Assembly (NCBI GenBank): GCA_027482185.1
Contig: JAIXWF010000011.1
Coordinates: 248,001 to 312,000 of the forward strand
From: Opitutaceae bacterium
GTDB lineage: Bacteria; Verrucomicrobiota; Verrucomicrobiia; Opitutales; Opitutaceae
Direction of reading: 5' to 3'
DNA length: 64,000 bases
Shown: piece after piece, positions 17,336 through 27,065 of the stretch
How positions within the stretch are numbered: position 1 is the stretch's first letter
How the letters are laid out: every line of letters begins with the position of its first letter
Notes under the pieces: model-generated
Told to the model about the DNA's origin: nothing
The model's input: only the letters and a program-made list of their open reading frames with translations
The model's database searches: none
Program-made: the position numbers and the translations under genes

Positions 17336-17593
17336 ATGAACAGCCTCTCCGCCCTGCCCGGTATCCGCGTCCGCGCCGAGAACCCGAACCACCACCTGTG
17401 GAACAACCACGGCACCTGGTTCCTGCACTACACCGTGCACCCCACCCCGTTCACCAAGGAACGCATCCGTCGCTCGCTGGGCACCAAGGATATCGCGGTG
17501 GCCCGCGAACGCCGCGACGCGTTCTTCGCCTTGCTCGCCGCCGAGGCCAACAAGCCGGCCGGCACGGTGCTCCGCAAGGCGGTCGCCGCCTGA
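17336..17593 (+). CDS. small protein resembling an integrase arm-type DNA-binding domain
   Basis: An 85-residue basic protein. Its body, GTWFLHYTVHPTPFTKERIR followed by SLGTKDIAVARERRDAFFAL, looks like the N-terminal arm-binding module of tyrosine recombinases: an aromatic beta strand, then R-x-SLGT-x-D and an A-x-x-x-RD helix. No catalytic domain follows in any frame. The ATG at 17336 is preferred; an in-frame ATG 54 bp upstream lies almost against the preceding terminator. The gene has its own terminators on both sides, which suggests an independent, possibly well-expressed unit. DNA binding is inference. Confidence 0.7.
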   Translation: MNSLSALPGIRVRAENPNHHLWNNHGTWFLHYTVHPTPFTKERIRRSLGTKDIAVARERRDAFFALLAAEANKPAGTVLRKAVAA

Positions 17594-17608
17594 ACCGTCC
17601 CGGTTCGC

Positions 17609-17650
17609 CCCCGCCGCGCGGCGCCGTCGCCGCGCGCGGGGAAGTTTTTT
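17609..17650 (+). terminator. terminator 1 after the small arm-domain gene
   Basis: A GC-rich hairpin with outer stem CCCCGC / GCGGGG (17609-17614, 17636-17641) and an inner CGCG helix is followed, 3 nt later, by TTTTTT. It starts 16 bp after the stop codon. Confidence 0.7.
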
Positions 17651-17660
17651 CCATTTCCCG

Positions 17661-17685
17661 ACGCCGCGCTTCGCGCGGCGTTTTT
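17661..17685 (+). terminator. terminator 2 after the small arm-domain gene
   Basis: Perfect 9-bp stem ACGCCGCGC / GCGCGGCGT with a TTC loop, ending in a run of T. It makes a tandem pair with the preceding terminator. Confidence 0.8.
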
Positions 17686-17842
17686 GCATTGTGAGGTCAG
17701 ACCGCGCGCAGCTGCTGCCCTTGAACGGTGTCAGTCATGGCCGACGAGCGGGCTCAATCCTCCCGCGCCGGCGATTGCCGCCACGGAACCGCCGCCGATC
17801 GGAGCTTCCCTGACCTTTGCTTCGCGTCCGCCGCTCCGCGGC

Positions 17843-20800
17843 TCAGGGAATCCGGAGCCGCTGCCCGGGACGCAGCGCGTTTTCGCCGCGCAGCGTATCG
17901 CGGTTCGCGTCGTAAATCTCCTGCCAGCGATTGGTCGTGCCGTAGTAACGCACGCTGATCCGCGTCAGCGAATCGCCCTCGGCCACGACGTGGAACCGCG
18001 GCGCAGGCGTCACCGGGCCGGCGGCCGCCGGGGCCGGAGCCGGCAACGCCGCCGGAGCCGCGGCCGCCGCCGCGCCGCCGCCGTTGATGAGGCGGGCGGC
18101 GGAAGCGATCTGGTCGAGAGTACCCTGCGCCTGCCGCAGCCGCGCGGCGATGGCCGCGTTCTCCTGCTGCAGCTGCGCCACACGGTTGGTGCGGTCGCGG
18201 TCGAGGGCCTGGACGGTCTCCGACAACCGGGAAATCTCCGCGCGGGCCGCGGCCAAGTCCCGCTGTGCGGAAGACAGTTGCCCCGCCGTCGCCGCCAACC
18301 CCGCCGCGCGCTGCTCCGCTTCCTGCCGCGCCGCATCGCCGCGGGCGAGCCGGGCGTTGTCGGCCTGCAAGGCGGCGAGGCGGCCCTGCAAATCCTTGAG
18401 CTCCGAGGCCTGCTTCTCGTTGGCGCCGGTGAGCTCGGCCACCGTCGCGCCGTGCTGCTCGGACGCTTTCTGGCTCTCCGCCAGGCGCGTCTTGACCTCG
18501 GCGAGTTCCGTCCGGAGCGCCCCGAGGGCGGCGCCGGAGGTTCCGAGCCGCGTGTTCTCCTCGCGCGCCGCCGCGAGTTGGCCGCCGAGTTCCTTCACCT
18601 GCGCCTGCAGCTTCTCGTTGGCCGCGCCAAGTTCGGCGACCACGGTCCGCTGTTCCTGCAGGGCGCGGTCGGCGTTGGCGGTGCGGGTGCGGAGTTCCGC
18701 CAGTTCGCCGCGCGCGGAATCGGTCGTCCGGCCGATCTCGGCGAGCCGCCGCTCGAGCGCGGACTTCTCGCCGGAAAGTTTTTCGTTCAGGCCGGTGAGC
18801 TCCGCGACGGTCGTGCCGTGCTGCTCGGCGGCGCGCTGCGCCTCGGCCAGCCGGGACTTCAGCTCGGCGAGCTCGGTACGCAGCGGCGCCGCGGCCTCGC
18901 CCGCTCCGGCCAGCCGCGCATTCTCGGCCCGCAGGGCGGCGAGCTGCGCCGCCGCATTCGCGGCCGCGGCCATCTGCTCCTGCAGCGCGCGTTCCGTATT
19001 GCCGGTGCGGGTACGCAGCTCGGCCAGTTCGCCGCGCGCCGCTTCGGCGGTCTGCCGCAGCTGGGCCAGCTGGCGCTCGAGCGCCGTCTTCTCGCCCGTC
19101 AGCTTCTCGTTGATCCCGGTGAGTTCGGCGACACTGGCGCCGTGCGCGGACGCCGCGCGCTCCGCCTCGGTCTGGCGCGATTGCAGCAGGGCCGCTTCCG
19201 CGCGGAACCGCTCGGCGGCGCCGCGCGCCGTCTCGAGCTCGGTCTGCAAGGTCTTCACGCGGCCGTTGGCGTCGGCCAGATCCGCCTTGAGGCCCGAATC
19301 CTCGGCGCCCTTCGCCTGCAGGAGGGCCCGGTTCGCATCGGCCAGAGCGCGGTTCGTTTCGCGCGCGGCCTGGAGTTGCGCGGCGAGCGCGGAGACTTCG
19401 CGCGCGGAACCGCGGCGGTCCTCCTCGAGCTGCGCCTCGAGGGTGCGGACCTGGTTCTGCAGCGTCTGCATTTCCAGCCGGACCGCTTCCGACGGACCGG
19501 CCTTGGCCGCGCTGGCCTGGGCCGCGAGCGCGGCGGCGGCGCTCTGTTTCGAAACTTCGAGATCCTGCTGCAGGCTGTCGTTCCTCGCCTTCAGCTCGGC
19601 GGCGGCCTGCGTGGCGGCTTCAAGCCGCCGGGAGAGATCCTCCAAGGCGGAGCGGTCGCCGCCCGCGGGCCGGGCCGCGAGCTGGTCGCGTTCGGCGGTC
19701 AGGGCCTCGAGCCGCGCGCCGAGGCCGCGATTGGTTTCTTCGAGGCGCTGGGTCTGCGCCTTCGCCAAGGCGAGTTGCTGCTCGGCCGCGGCCTTGTCGG
19801 CCGCCAGAAGATTCTGCTGCCGCGTCGCCTCCGCGAGCGCCTCGCGCGCCTGCGCGGCGAGGGCCTGCGCCCCGGCTTGGTCGCGCTGCGCTCCCGCGAA
19901 GCGATCCCGGTCGGCCGTCAACGTTTCCACCTGCCGCGTGAGCTCCGCGATCTTGGTCGCCCCGGCGCCGGCGGCCTGCGCCCGCTGTTCGGCGGCGGCG
20001 AGGCGGTTGCGCAGGCTCTCGGCCTCGGCGCGCAGACCGGCGAGTTGGTCGCGTTCGGCGGTCACCGCGGCGAGCCGACGGGACGCGTCGGCGAGCTGCG
20101 TGCGGGCCGTCGCCAGTTCCGCGGAATCGGCCGCGGCCGGAGCGTTGCGCGCCGCCTGGGCCTGCGCGAGCGCCTGGTCCCGCTCCGCCTGCCGCGCGGC
20201 CGACGCCTGCTGGGCGGCCGCGAGCTGGGCCTTCAAGTCTTCGCCGGCCCGCCGCAGCGCCGTCATTTCGTCCAAGGCCTCGCCCAGTTGCGCCCGCAGG
20301 GCCTGCAAAGCGGCCGCCTCGCCGGCCGGCTTGGCTTCGGCGTCCTTGAGGCGCTGTTCCAGCGCGGTCTTCTGCACCCCGAGCGCGTCGCGTTCCTGCA
20401 CGGCCGCGGCGGCCGCCTGTTCGGCGCGGGCGATCCGTTCCTGCAAGGCCGGGAGCCCCGCCGCCGCCGTGGCGGTCGCGCGCAATTTCTCGTTTTCGGC
20501 GCGGATGCGACCGAGTTCCGCGGTCGCGGCTGAGAGTTGTTCGTTGATCCGGGAATTGTCCGGCGCCGTGGCGCGGCCCGCGGCGGCGAGCTGCCGGTTC
20601 TCCGCGGTCAATTTGTCGTTGGCGGCCCGCAGTTCCTCGATCTGCCGGGAAAGTTCGGCCACGCGCGGGGCTTCGGCTGCGTTGTTGCCGGCGTCGCTGC
20701 CGGCCCCGCCGGCCCGGTCCTGCGCCTGGCGCAGTTGGCGGCTGAGTTGGGTCAGCTCGATCGTCGACCGCTTCACGTCGTCATTGAGCCGGGCGTTGTC

Positions 20801-22510
20801 GGCCACGAGCTTGGCGATCCGCGGATCCGCGGCGGCGAGTTGCTGGATCGAGCCTTCGGTACCGGCGGGAAGGCTGACCGAAGGAGCGGCCGCGGCGGGG
20901 GCGCTGGCGCGGGCCGCGAGTTCCTCGAGTTGGCGCAGGGCGGCGGCGCGTTCCTGCGTCGCCTGCGCGAGACGCGCCTCGAGTTCCGGCACCTTTGGAT
21001 CCGGGACCGGCGCGGCGGGCCGCGCGGCGGCCGCGGCGAGCCGGCTGTTTTCGGCGCGGACGGCGGCGAGTTCCTGCTGCAACGCGGCAAGGCGTCGGTT
21101 GAGCGCCGCCGCTTCCTCGGCGCGGGAGCCGGCAGCGGAAGCGGACTGCGCGGCGTTGGCCGCGACGGTCTTGAGCTGGGAGTTCTCGGCGGCGAGCCGG
21201 TTCGCGGCGTCGCGGGCTTCCTTCAGCGCGGTCTCGAGGGTGGACAGTTGCGCGGCGGCCTTGGCCCGCTCGGCCTCCTCGGCGCGGGCGGCGTTGACCG
21301 CCACGGTCGCGGCGGCGAGCCGCTGCTCCAACGTCGATTTGTCGCGCGTGAGGCCCTGGGCCGCGGTCGCAAGCCGGTTGTTTTCGGCGCGCAGGCGTTC
21401 GAGCTCGGCCTCGGCCGCGGCGGCGCGGGAAGACAACGCGTCGACATCGGGACCGGGCTGGGCCGGCGCTGCCACCGGAACGGTCGCCGGACGGACCGGC
21501 GCAGGAGCGGGAGCGGCGGCAACGGTCGCGGCCGGAGGCGGGGTGGCCGGAACGCTCGGCGCGGGGGCGGGCGGAGTCGCGCGGGCCACGGCCGCGGCAC
21601 TGTCGCGGTTGGCCAATTGCTGGCGCAGGCGCGCGATCGTGAGATTGGCTTCGGCGAGTTGCGCGGAGGTGAGCTGGCGGGCGACGATGTCGCGGCCGAC
21701 GGGCTTGGCGCCGTTCTCCACGGCAAGGGCGAGCCAGGCGTAGGCCTCGGCGGGATTGGCGGGGACGCCGCGGCCCTCCGCGAGGAGAATACCGAGGTTG
21801 TTCTGCGCGGGAGCGAAATTCTGGAGCGCGGCGGCGCGGTAGTTCTCGACGGCGCCGGCGAGGTCGGTGGGACCGCCGCGGCCTTCCTCTAGCATGAGGG
21901 CGAGATTGTACTGCGCGCGGGCGTAGCGCTGGGTGGCGGCGGCGCGGTACCAGCGGACGGCGGCGGGTTCGTCTTTCGCGACGCCGCGGCCGAGTTCGTA
22001 GGCGAGCGCGAGGTTGTACTGGGCCTCGGGCACGCCGCGGTCGGCGGCTTGGCGGAACCAGAGCGCAGCCTCGAAGAAATCCTGTTTCACGCCGATACCG
22101 CCGGCGTACATGTTGCCGACGTTGAACTGCGCGGGCGCGAAACCCTGTTCGGCGGCCTTGAGGTAAAAACGGAACGCCGCGGGCAGATCGGAGGGCACGC
22201 CCCGGCCGAGTTCGTGCATCATGCCGAGGTTGAACTGCGCGGCGGCCAAACCGCGGTCGGCGGCCAATTGGTAAAGCTTCAGCGCTTCGGCGGCGTTCTG
22301 CGGCACGCCCTGGCCGTTGGCGAAGGCGTTGGCCAAGGCGTTCAGCGCCTCCGGATCGCCCTGTTCCGCGCGGGCCCGGACCGTCGCCAAATCCACTTGC
22401 GCCAAGCCCTTCGGCAAGGCCGGACCGAGCGCCATCAGCGCCGCGGCGAGCAAGGCGCGATGCTTGAGGGAAAGGGCGGGAAGCGGACGAAGCCCGGCGG
22501 GTTTAGGCAC
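17843..22510 (-). CDS. Sel1-repeat / giant coiled-coil / LysM protein
   Basis: A 1555-residue exported protein. A signal segment (about 16-38) is followed by six Sel1-type repeats (about 45-275; AAAQFNLGMMHELGRGV is typical). A very long Ala/Glu/Arg/Leu-rich coiled coil then spans about 290-1480, and a C-terminal LysM domain follows (EGDSLTRISVRYYGTTNRWQ, ending ALRPGQRLRIP). LysM binds peptidoglycan, so the protein probably spans or organises the periplasm. The coiled coil contains near-identical blocks beginning HG(A/T)(S/T)VAELTG, about 108 and 122 residues apart. The start is GTG, overlapping the stop of the upstream ATP-grasp-like gene by 8 bp. A role in envelope structure is inference. 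Confidence 0.85.
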   Translation of the reverse strand: MPKPAGLRPLPALSLKHRALLAAALMALGPALPKGLAQVDLATVRARAEQGDPEALNALANAFANGQGVPQNAAEALKLYQLAADRGLAAAQFNLGMMHELGRGVPSDLPAAFRFYLKAAEQGFAPAQFNVGNMYAGGIGVKQDFFEAALWFRQAADRGVPEAQYNLALAYELGRGVAKDEPAAVRWYRAAATQRYARAQYNLALMLEEGRGGPTDLAGAVENYRAAALQNFAPAQNNLGILLAEGRGVPANPAEAYAWLALAVENGAKPVGRDIVARQLTSAQLAEANLTIARLRQQLANRDSAAAVARATPPAPAPSVPATPPPAATVAAAPAPAPVRPATVPVAAPAQPGPDVDALSSRAAAAEAELERLRAENNRLATAAQGLTRDKSTLEQRLAAATVAVNAARAEEAERAKAAAQLSTLETALKEARDAANRLAAENSQLKTVAANAAQSASAAGSRAEEAAALNRRLAALQQELAAVRAENSRLAAAAARPAAPVPDPKVPELEARLAQATQERAAALRQLEELAARASAPAAAAPSVSLPAGTEGSIQQLAAADPRIAKLVADNARLNDDVKRSTIELTQLSRQLRQAQDRAGGAGSDAGNNAAEAPRVAELSRQIEELRAANDKLTAENRQLAAAGRATAPDNSRINEQLSAATAELGRIRAENEKLRATATAAAGLPALQERIARAEQAAAAAVQERDALGVQKTALEQRLKDAEAKPAGEAAALQALRAQLGEALDEMTALRRAGEDLKAQLAAAQQASAARQAERDQALAQAQAARNAPAAADSAELATARTQLADASRRLAAVTAERDQLAGLRAEAESLRNRLAAAEQRAQAAGAGATKIAELTRQVETLTADRDRFAGAQRDQAGAQALAAQAREALAEATRQQNLLAADKAAAEQQLALAKAQTQRLEETNRGLGARLEALTAERDQLAARPAGGDRSALEDLSRRLEAATQAAAELKARNDSLQQDLEVSKQSAAAALAAQASAAKAGPSEAVRLEMQTLQNQVRTLEAQLEEDRRGSAREVSALAAQLQAARETNRALADANRALLQAKGAEDSGLKADLADANGRVKTLQTELETARGAAERFRAEAALLQSRQTEAERAASAHGASVAELTGINEKLTGEKTALERQLAQLRQTAEAARGELAELRTRTGNTERALQEQMAAAANAAAQLAALRAENARLAGAGEAAAPLRTELAELKSRLAEAQRAAEQHGTTVAELTGLNEKLSGEKSALERRLAEIGRTTDSARGELAELRTRTANADRALQEQRTVVAELGAANEKLQAQVKELGGQLAAAREENTRLGTSGAALGALRTELAEVKTRLAESQKASEQHGATVAELTGANEKQASELKDLQGRLAALQADNARLARGDAARQEAEQRAAGLAATAGQLSSAQRDLAAARAEISRLSETVQALDRDRTNRVAQLQQENAAIAARLRQAQGTLDQIASAARLINGGGAAAAAAPAALPAPAPAAAGPVTPAPRFHVVAEGDSLTRISVRYYGTTNRWQEIYDANRDTLRGENALRPGQRLRIP

Positions 22511-23936
22511 GGGGTTCGTTTAAGGCGAATACCCTACACGGAAGCAAGGCGGCGTCTTGCATGCCGTGGATGATTTTCTTGTCCGGCGGACAGAAGGTCG
22601 CGAGGGCGCCGGACAGCACCGGCCGGCCTCCGACGACCAAGTAATAGGGGCACAGGCGCAGCCTCCCGCCGGCCTCGGCGACGGCCGGGGCGGCGCCGTC
22701 GGCCGGAGCCGGGCCGAAGAGCGGATGCTGGAGCCGCTTCGGTTTCCGGTAAATCTGCAGGATATGGAGACTCGTCGGCGCCAACGCGACGGCCTGCTCG
22801 ACCCCTTGTTGCCACTCCTCGCGCGAGCAATCGCTGCCGAGCACGACGCTGCGGGCGCCCCAGGCGGTCTCATGGTAGCCGCTGATCTTGATGATGAGAT
22901 CGCGTTCCTTCTGCGACGCCGCGATCAATTCGCGCCAATCGTGCAGCGGGCGTTGGCCGATGCGCGGGCCGTCGAGCACGGCGCCCGGCGGCAACGGCGC
23001 GGGATCGATGATCCACGACGGCGGGATCAGCGCGCGGAGCAGCTTGAGGGACTTGGCGCCGAGCGCCTCGGCCCAATAATCCTGCAACAGGTGATGATGG
23101 AAGAGCGCGAGCGCCAGTTTCTCCTCCTGGAACGGCCGCATCGGGGGTGCGATCGCGACTTCGCCGGCCGCCCAAGCTTCGAAAAAGAACTTCGCCGTGC
23201 GCAGATTGCCGAGATCGAAGAGCTCGAAGAAACGGTAGATGACGTCGATCTTCTCGGGGTTGCCCTCGACGTCGAAGAAGAGCGCGTTTTCCAAAGGAAA
23301 CACGTCCTCGGGCCGGAGGCAGAACACGCGTTTGCCCTGCAGCTGCAATTGCTGCGCGAGCCATTGCATCTCGGGCCGGTAGGTCGCGGCCTCGTCGCTC
23401 ACGACGAGCGCGATGAGCGGATTGCGTTCCTGCGGCCGCAACGCGGCGAGCGCCGCATGGAAGTTCCGGATCATCGCGTCGTCGGCGCCGACGATCGCGG
23501 CCGCGGGATCGGCGGCGTAGAGGCGGTTGAGAAACGCGGTCAGGCCGATGCCGCCGGGCACGGAATCCAGTTCCGTCAGCACGAAGCCCTCGTCGGTCAG
23601 CAGCAAATCGGGCCGCAGCACGGGCGGCAGGGCGCCGCGGTTTTTCGGGTCGCGCGCGTGGGCGATCAGCGCGGCGGGTTTGCCGCGGTCGAGGTACTCG
23701 GCGACCCAGGGCGCGAGCAGCGGCTTGTTGCGGAGGAGGTTCTTGCCCGCGGCGGAACGCAGGTAGAGCGCCTCGAGCGCCTGCTGGAACTCGAGGCACG
23801 CGGCGCCGATCGCTTCGAGCTGGGCAACTTGGTCGGGCGTCAGCGGCCACGCCTCGGGCGACAGCTGCCACGTCTTGTCCTCGAACAAAGGCTGCGCGGC
23901 GAGCGCGGCGCGGATCTGGGCGTGGGCGAGCGGCAT
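22503..23936 (-). CDS. conserved protein, possibly ATP-grasp-like
   Basis: A 477-residue cytoplasmic protein that I do not recognise with certainty. The segments LRPDLLLTDEGFVLTELDSV, PGGIGLTAFLNRLY and IIKISGYHETAWGARSVVLG have the look of ATP-grasp ligases: an acidic metal-binding strand, a Gly-rich loop and a late Lys/Glu cluster, as in glutathionylspermidine-synthase-like enzymes. Resemblance is weak. The ATG at 23936 is chosen over a TTG at 23957. It is translationally coupled to the Sel1/LysM gene (8-bp overlap), suggesting a shared envelope-related task. Confidence 0.7.
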   Translation of the reverse strand: MPLAHAQIRAALAAQPLFEDKTWQLSPEAWPLTPDQVAQLEAIGAACLEFQQALEALYLRSAAGKNLLRNKPLLAPWVAEYLDRGKPAALIAHARDPKNRGALPPVLRPDLLLTDEGFVLTELDSVPGGIGLTAFLNRLYAADPAAAIVGADDAMIRNFHAALAALRPQERNPLIALVVSDEAATYRPEMQWLAQQLQLQGKRVFCLRPEDVFPLENALFFDVEGNPEKIDVIYRFFELFDLGNLRTAKFFFEAWAAGEVAIAPPMRPFQEEKLALALFHHHLLQDYWAEALGAKSLKLLRALIPPSWIIDPAPLPPGAVLDGPRIGQRPLHDWRELIAASQKERDLIIKISGYHETAWGARSVVLGSDCSREEWQQGVEQAVALAPTSLHILQIYRKPKRLQHPLFGPAPADGAAPAVAEAGGRLRLCPYYLVVGGRPVLSGALATFCPPDKKIIHGMQDAALLPCRVFALNEPRA

Positions 23937-24003
23937 GGCGGCGGCGGGAGCCCGCAAGAGGACCGGAACCGCCGCAAGCGCAAGCGGCCCCGGGCGCGGC
24001 GCC

Positions 24004-25147
24004 TCACTCCTCCATCTGGATGTCCTTGTTGCGGTGGCGCGGGCAGCCGGCGCGGAGCCAGGCGTTGACGAAACGGTCGAGGTCGCCGTCGAGCACGCCC
24101 TGCGTGTCGCTGGTGCTGATGCCCGTCCGCAGGTCCTTCACCATCTGGTAGGGCTGCAAAACGTAGCTGCGGATCTGGCTGCCCCAGCCGATTTCGCCCT
24201 TCTCGCCGTAGAACTTGTCCATCTCGGCGCGCTGCTCGTCCTGCTTTTTCTCATACAGGCGGGATTTCAGCACGTTGAGGGCGGTGGCGCGGTTCTTGAT
24301 CTGGGAACGTTCGTTCTGGCAGACCACGACGATGCCGGAGGGGATGTGCGTGAGGCGGACGGCGGAGTCGGTGGTGTTGACGCCCTGGCCGCCCTTGCCG
24401 GAGGAGCGGTACACGTCGACGCGGATCTCGGCCTCGGGGATCTCGATCTCGATCTCGTCGTTGACCTCGGCGATGACGTCGACGGCGCAGAACGACGTGT
24501 GGCGGCGCTTGTTGGCGTCGAAGGGACTGATGCGCACGAGGCGATGCACGCCGCGTTCGGCCTTGGCGTAGCCGTAGGCGTTCTCGCCCTTGATCAGCAT
24601 CGTGGCCTTGCTGATGCCGGCCTGGTCGCCGACCTGGACGTCCTGCAGCTCCACGGTGAAACCGCGGCGTTCGGCCCAGCGGTTGTACATGCGGAACAGG
24701 ATGTCGGCCCAGTCGTTCGATTCCGTGCCGCCGGCGCCGGACTGGATCGAGAAGATGGCGTTGTTGCGGTCGAATTGGCCGGTGAGGAAGGACGCGATCT
24801 CGAGTTGGTCGAGCTCGGCGACCATGCCGTCGACCTGGCCCGTGACCTCCTGCGCGTACATGTCCTTCTCGGCGCCTTCCGCGGCGTCGATCAGCTCGAG
24901 CATGACGCCGAGGTCGTCGACCTTCTTCTGGAAAGCGACGACGGGGAGCACGGCCTTCTTCAGTCCGTTGAGTTTCGCGATGTGCTTCTGGGCGCGGTCG
25001 TTGTTGTCCCAGAAGGTCGGGGCGCCCATCTGCGCCTCCATGGCCTCGATCTCACGCTGCTTTTGATCGCAGTCAAAGAAACCTCCATAGATGCCCGGCG
25101 CGCTTCTTGATGTTTTCGATCTGGTTGAGGGTTTCGGTGGAGACCAT
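24004..25147 (-). CDS. prfB: peptide chain release factor 2, with programmed +1 frameshift
   Basis: RF2 terminates translation at UGA and UAA. The complete 380-residue product is only obtained by a +1 frameshift. From the ATG at 25147 the first 24 codons end ...RFL, then an in-frame TGA (25073-25075) appears within CTT-TGA-C. Skipping one T continues as [15 protein letters not shown] into the main frame. A GGAGG lies 3 nt upstream of the CTT, as in the classic stimulatory element. The main body shows the tripeptide motif SPF ([12 protein letters not shown]) and the GGQ loop ([17 protein letters not shown]). The autoregulatory logic, where low RF2 allows shifting, is established for this family. 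The gene follows a membrane protein gene 72 bp upstream. Confidence 0.95.
25072..25086 (-). promoter_or_regulatory. RF2 programmed frameshift signal
   Basis: On the coding strand the site reads GGAGGTTTCTTTGAC. It comprises a Shine-Dalgarno-like GGAGG, a 3-nt spacer, the slippery CTT codon, the in-frame UGA and the following C. This matches the well-studied prfB site and decides how the gene must be annotated. Confidence 0.93.
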
Positions 25148-25219
25148 GTTGGAAAGGGAACGTGAGAGCGAACCGGCCCGCGGCGAAACCACAAGGCCGG
25201 AAACCGGCGCCGGCCCGCC

Positions 25220-26851
25220 TCAGGGCGCAACGGGGCGGAGAATCGGATTCTCGATCTGGAAGAGGACGCGGCCCGGGGTGCCGTCGTCGGCCTCCGTCGT
25301 CTCGCCGCCGGCCGCGAACACGAGCCGCGTTTCCCCGGGCGCCACGGCGAGCGCCGGCAACGCGAGCGTGCGCCGCCCCGCGGGCAATTCGCCCCGGAAG
25401 ATGACCGTCCCGCCCTGCTGCACCTCGAGCGCGCGGGCGATCCGCGAACGCGTCAGGAACCGCAATTCCACGCGCACCGGCGCCGCGCCCGGATTGCGCA
25501 AAACCAACGTCGCCTCGGGCCCGCGCGCCCAACGCCAGGTCGTCTCGCCGTCCCATTGCTGCGGCGACCACCCGTCGGCGTAGACCGCCTGCACGGCCGC
25601 ACCGGCGCCCTCGGCCGCAAACTCGGCCGGCGGCGGCGGCGCCTTCACGAATCGCATCTGGTCGAAATAGCGCACGCCGAAGGGCACGAAACAGTTGCCC
25701 AGCAGGAACCAGATCAGCCACGCCTTCGTCGGCCGCAGCGCCAGCAGCAGGTTGAACGCGAGCGTGATCGGCAGCGCGTGGCGCGTGATCGTGAAGTGGC
25801 TCTCCCACGACAGGAAACTGATGCAGGAGAAATACACCGCCGCGACCGCGCCGAACCGCCAGATCGGGCTCTTCCAATCGCGATGCAGCACGACATACAC
25901 GCTCTGCGTGACGACGGAGACGATCGTCAGCACGGCGTGCAGGTCGTAGCTCTTGTAGAATTCGAAAAACAGCCGGTGCCAGCGGATCGGGCCGTGGAAC
26001 GCGGTGACGCTGAACTCGCCGAGCTTCTCCATCATGCCGCGGAACGGGAGCGTGAGGTTGCCGCCGTCGAAGCCGACCTCGCGGCCGCGGAAACGCCACA
26101 GCACATACGCCACCCAGAGCAGCAGCGGGATCACGGCGATGAGCCCGTAGACGAAATTTTTGCGGATCGCCTCGCGCCAAGGCGGGCGGATCTCCGCGAG
26201 GCCGACAAAGCCGATGAGCGACGTGCTGCGCACCAGCGCGGCGGCCGCCAACAATCCGGCGCCGGCCGTGCCGCCGACGGTGAGCGCCGCGAGAATCAAC
26301 GTGAAGCTCGGCAGATCGGTGAGCGAGGCCTGCATCGACTCGATCACGCCGCAGGTGAGCAGCATCGCCGCAAAACCCGCGAGTCCGCTCCAGCCCAGCG
26401 GCGCGAACAGCCGGCCGGTGAGCCACGCGAACGGGATCCAGAACAGGAGGTTCATCGCCGCGTAGGCGTTGATGACCCAGAACGGCTGCCCGAAGCCGAC
26501 GATCCACGCCAGCCACGAGACCAAGATGCGCTGCCCCCGGTAGGGCGGATTGTCCAACGCGACATGCAACTGCGGGTCGCGCAGGAGCGGATCGAGGGCC
26601 ATCTGCGCGTAGAGTTGGCCGTCGAAGCCCCAGCGGTGCGCGGGAAAGGGATCGATGTACTTCGGGGTCGCGCGGAAAACGGCGAGCCCGCGGTCGTCGA
26701 ACTCGCGGCCGACCCGCAGGAACTTCGTGATCCCGTGCTCGGGCGTCCAGATGCCCGCGTACACGTGCAGCAAAAACGCGAACGCGGCGAGCGCCACGAG
26801 GACGAATGCCCAGCGGGGCGGTGGCGGAAGTTGGAAGCGCGGGGCCGGCAC
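25220..26851 (-). CDS. polytopic membrane protein, glycosyltransferase-like
   Basis: A 543-residue inner-membrane protein with about ten hydrophobic helices between residues ~14 and 400 and a C-terminal soluble beta-rich domain (about 420-543). The first loop after helix 1 carries FDDRGLAVF and [12 protein letters not shown]. Such acidic first loops are common in GT-C glycosyltransferases that use lipid-linked sugars. I cannot assign a family with confidence. It lies 72 bp upstream of prfB in the same direction. The alternative is an uncharacterised conserved membrane protein of Verrucomicrobiota. Confidence 0.7.
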   Translation of the reverse strand: MPAPRFQLPPPPRWAFVLVALAAFAFLLHVYAGIWTPEHGITKFLRVGREFDDRGLAVFRATPKYIDPFPAHRWGFDGQLYAQMALDPLLRDPQLHVALDNPPYRGQRILVSWLAWIVGFGQPFWVINAYAAMNLLFWIPFAWLTGRLFAPLGWSGLAGFAAMLLTCGVIESMQASLTDLPSFTLILAALTVGGTAGAGLLAAAALVRSTSLIGFVGLAEIRPPWREAIRKNFVYGLIAVIPLLLWVAYVLWRFRGREVGFDGGNLTLPFRGMMEKLGEFSVTAFHGPIRWHRLFFEFYKSYDLHAVLTIVSVVTQSVYVVLHRDWKSPIWRFGAVAAVYFSCISFLSWESHFTITRHALPITLAFNLLLALRPTKAWLIWFLLGNCFVPFGVRYFDQMRFVKAPPPPAEFAAEGAGAAVQAVYADGWSPQQWDGETTWRWARGPEATLVLRNPGAAPVRVELRFLTRSRIARALEVQQGGTVIFRGELPAGRRTLALPALAVAPGETRLVFAAGGETTEADDGTPGRVLFQIENPILRPVAP

Positions 26852-27065
26852 GAAAAGCGGAACGCGCAGTCAAACGCAGCCGCGCGCCGCGCCGGAAGCT
26901 TTTTCGGCGGCGGCCGCCGCGATCACGCCGACGGACGCCCCGGATCGGTCGGTCGGAAATTCGATCGCACAGGTCCATGACCCCGGCGGCGTGGCGAGCG
27001 AGGCCTAACGCGTTCGGTTCCGCGGCCAATCCGCCGCCGAAAATTCTCGGGAACCCGGTTCCGCT

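Noticed and set aside
18084-21743. 1219-codon plus-strand ORF
   Set aside because: Ser/Ala/Arg antisense shadow of the repetitive coiled-coil gene.
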